From: Chryseobacterium phocaeense | Lineage (GTDB): Bacteria > Bacteroidota > Bacteroidia > Flavobacteriales > Weeksellaceae | Direction of reading: 5' to 3' | NCBI RefSeq assembly: GCF_900169075.1 | Contig: NZ_LT827015.1 | Span: 1,736,001 to 1,800,000 of the forward strand | Length of the DNA: 64,000 nucleotides | In this document: one piece after another, positions 63,304 through 64,000 of the stretch | Numbering within the stretch: position 1 is the first letter of the stretch | Layout: each line of letters begins with the position of its first letter | Position numbers and translations under genes: made by a program | The notes under the pieces: generated by a model | What the model saw: the letters and a program-made list of their open reading frames with translations, nothing else | The model's database searches: none | What the model was told of the DNA's origin: nothing

Positions 63304-64000
63304 AAATTTTTGTTAATCCCCAAAATAATGTGAATAGGTAAAAGTCTTTGGGTATACAAACTTTCACTAATATTATTTATTGAATATTTTTGAATGCTAT
63401 CAGAATTTAATAAATTATTTCCCTGTAGAAATATATTAGTGTTATATTTTTTATAGTTGTAATTTAATTTCATATCCCAGAACTGAGTTGTTTTCTGATG
63501 AGTATTACCAAACTTGTAATATTCTAATAAAGATTCAATTCTAAATTGAGGATTCACAGCAAAATACAGATTAAAAAATCCTTTCTGATCTTTATAATCA
63601 TTCGAATTTATATCTGATACAATTTTATTGAAAGACCATTCATATCCAAGCTCATAATTTACAAAGCCTGTAAATCCGGACTTCATTTCAAAACCTACTT
63701 TTTTATTGGAGAATTCTGATTGTATCAATGGCTTATTGTTAATACTGTTTTCGTAATCAGAAAGCATATAGGAGCTGATCAAACTTATTCTGGATTTCAG
63801 AAATTTAATATATTTTCTCACTTCCAGGTTTGATGATAACGTATTATTGTTTTTCACAAGAATACTCTGATTGAAAGTGAAATTTGGATTTACAATCATA
63901 TTATTTGAAAGATAATCTTCACTTCTGAAATAATTGATATTAAAATTAAGATATTCGGATGTCATTTCACCGATATTATAACTAAACCCAATATTGAAAT
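63300..64000 (-). CDS. Outer-membrane beta-barrel protein, C-terminal part (runs off right edge)
   Basis: The frame is open to the right edge of the window, so this is the 3' part (about 233 codons) of a larger gene. Alternating aromatic/polar strands are typical of a TonB-receptor barrel (FNIGFSYNIGEMTSEYLNFN, FTGFVNYELGYEWSFN, YKKYNTNIFLQGNNLLNSD). 'NIFLQGNNLLNS' followed by LPIHIILGINKNF is the usual end of the PF14905-type barrel. Its stop overlaps the ribF stop by four bases, convergent, with no terminator between. Confidence 0.75.
   Translation of the reverse strand, partial: FNIGFSYNIGEMTSEYLNFNINYFRSEDYLSNNMIVNPNFTFNQSILVKNNNTLSSNLEVRKYIKFLKSRISLISSYMLSDYENSINNKPLIQSEFSNKKVGFEMKSGFTGFVNYELGYEWSFNKIVSDINSNDYKDQKGFFNLYFAVNPQFRIESLLEYYKFGNTHQKTTQFWDMKLNYNYKKYNTNIFLQGNNLLNSDSIQKYSINNISESLYTQRLLPIHIILGINKNF

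Overview
The window comes from a Bacteroidota chromosome, almost certainly family Weeksellaceae and most like Chryseobacterium. The evidence is a low-GC genome, a short 288-residue primary sigma factor, flavobacterial promoters of the form TTG-N(17-23)-TAnnTTTG, almost no Shine-Dalgarno sequences, a Chryseobacterium-type bacteriocin-like leader peptide, T6SS subtype iii proteins, TonB/OmpA-style outer-membrane barrels, a GT117 (DUF2723) membrane glycosyltransferase, and a cysteate/capnine-type lipid gene pair. No rRNA, tRNA or CRISPR was seen.

Layout. 1-338: N-terminus of a tyrosine recombinase, so a mobile element probably ends here. 768-4985: damage-type polymerase pair dinB-dnaE. 5032-8844: a large AsmA-family protein and methionine aminopeptidase. 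9229-9522: glycine/valine-rich, four-cysteine leader-type peptide. 9597-11569: HxlR regulator, YdhR monooxygenase and a DsbA-like thiol protein (a redox/electrophile module). 11659-16025: LytS/LytTR two-component system divergent from an outer-membrane barrel, with three 21-bp-spaced repeats between them. 16209-18025: FAD/BBE oxidase broken by a frameshift. 18186-18441: decayed LRR-like remnant. 18828-23110: AraC regulator, DUF6265 protein, then an ArsR-SRPBCC-YdeI-DoxX-DUF4256 operon. 23185-27864: DUF1062, small lipoproteins, threonine aldolase and a DtxR/MntR-type regulator.

27942-31008: an isolated T6SS-iii block (TssG-like, TssN, TssK). 31383-35806: S1/P1 nuclease, rpoD, lipoprotein, GNAT and FAD monooxygenase. 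35807-39778: duplicated intergenic hairpin element, an M43-type metalloprotease and an S9 peptidase. 39990-43845: copper module (multicopper oxidase fusion, DUF3347, HYC_CC_PP protein). 44028-47086: TonB receptor and kdsA, with eighteen perfect TTAGGGA repeats upstream of kdsA. 47530-53268: DUF1697 and two GT-C glycosyltransferase-like membrane proteins. 53491-59175: cysteine-synthase-like enzyme, alpha-oxoamine synthase, EamA exporter and radical SAM protein. 59399-62179: hypothetical exported protein and atpC/atpD. 62383-64000: ribF and the C-terminal part of an outer-membrane barrel.

The less ordinary content lies in regulatory DNA and accessory genes: several nested operator/promoter arrangements that can be read directly, a G-rich heptamer array, dispersed intergenic repeat families, an orphan secretion-system block and a metal-binding/oxidase/barrel fusion. 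All functional calls rest on reading sequence motifs; no database search was run.
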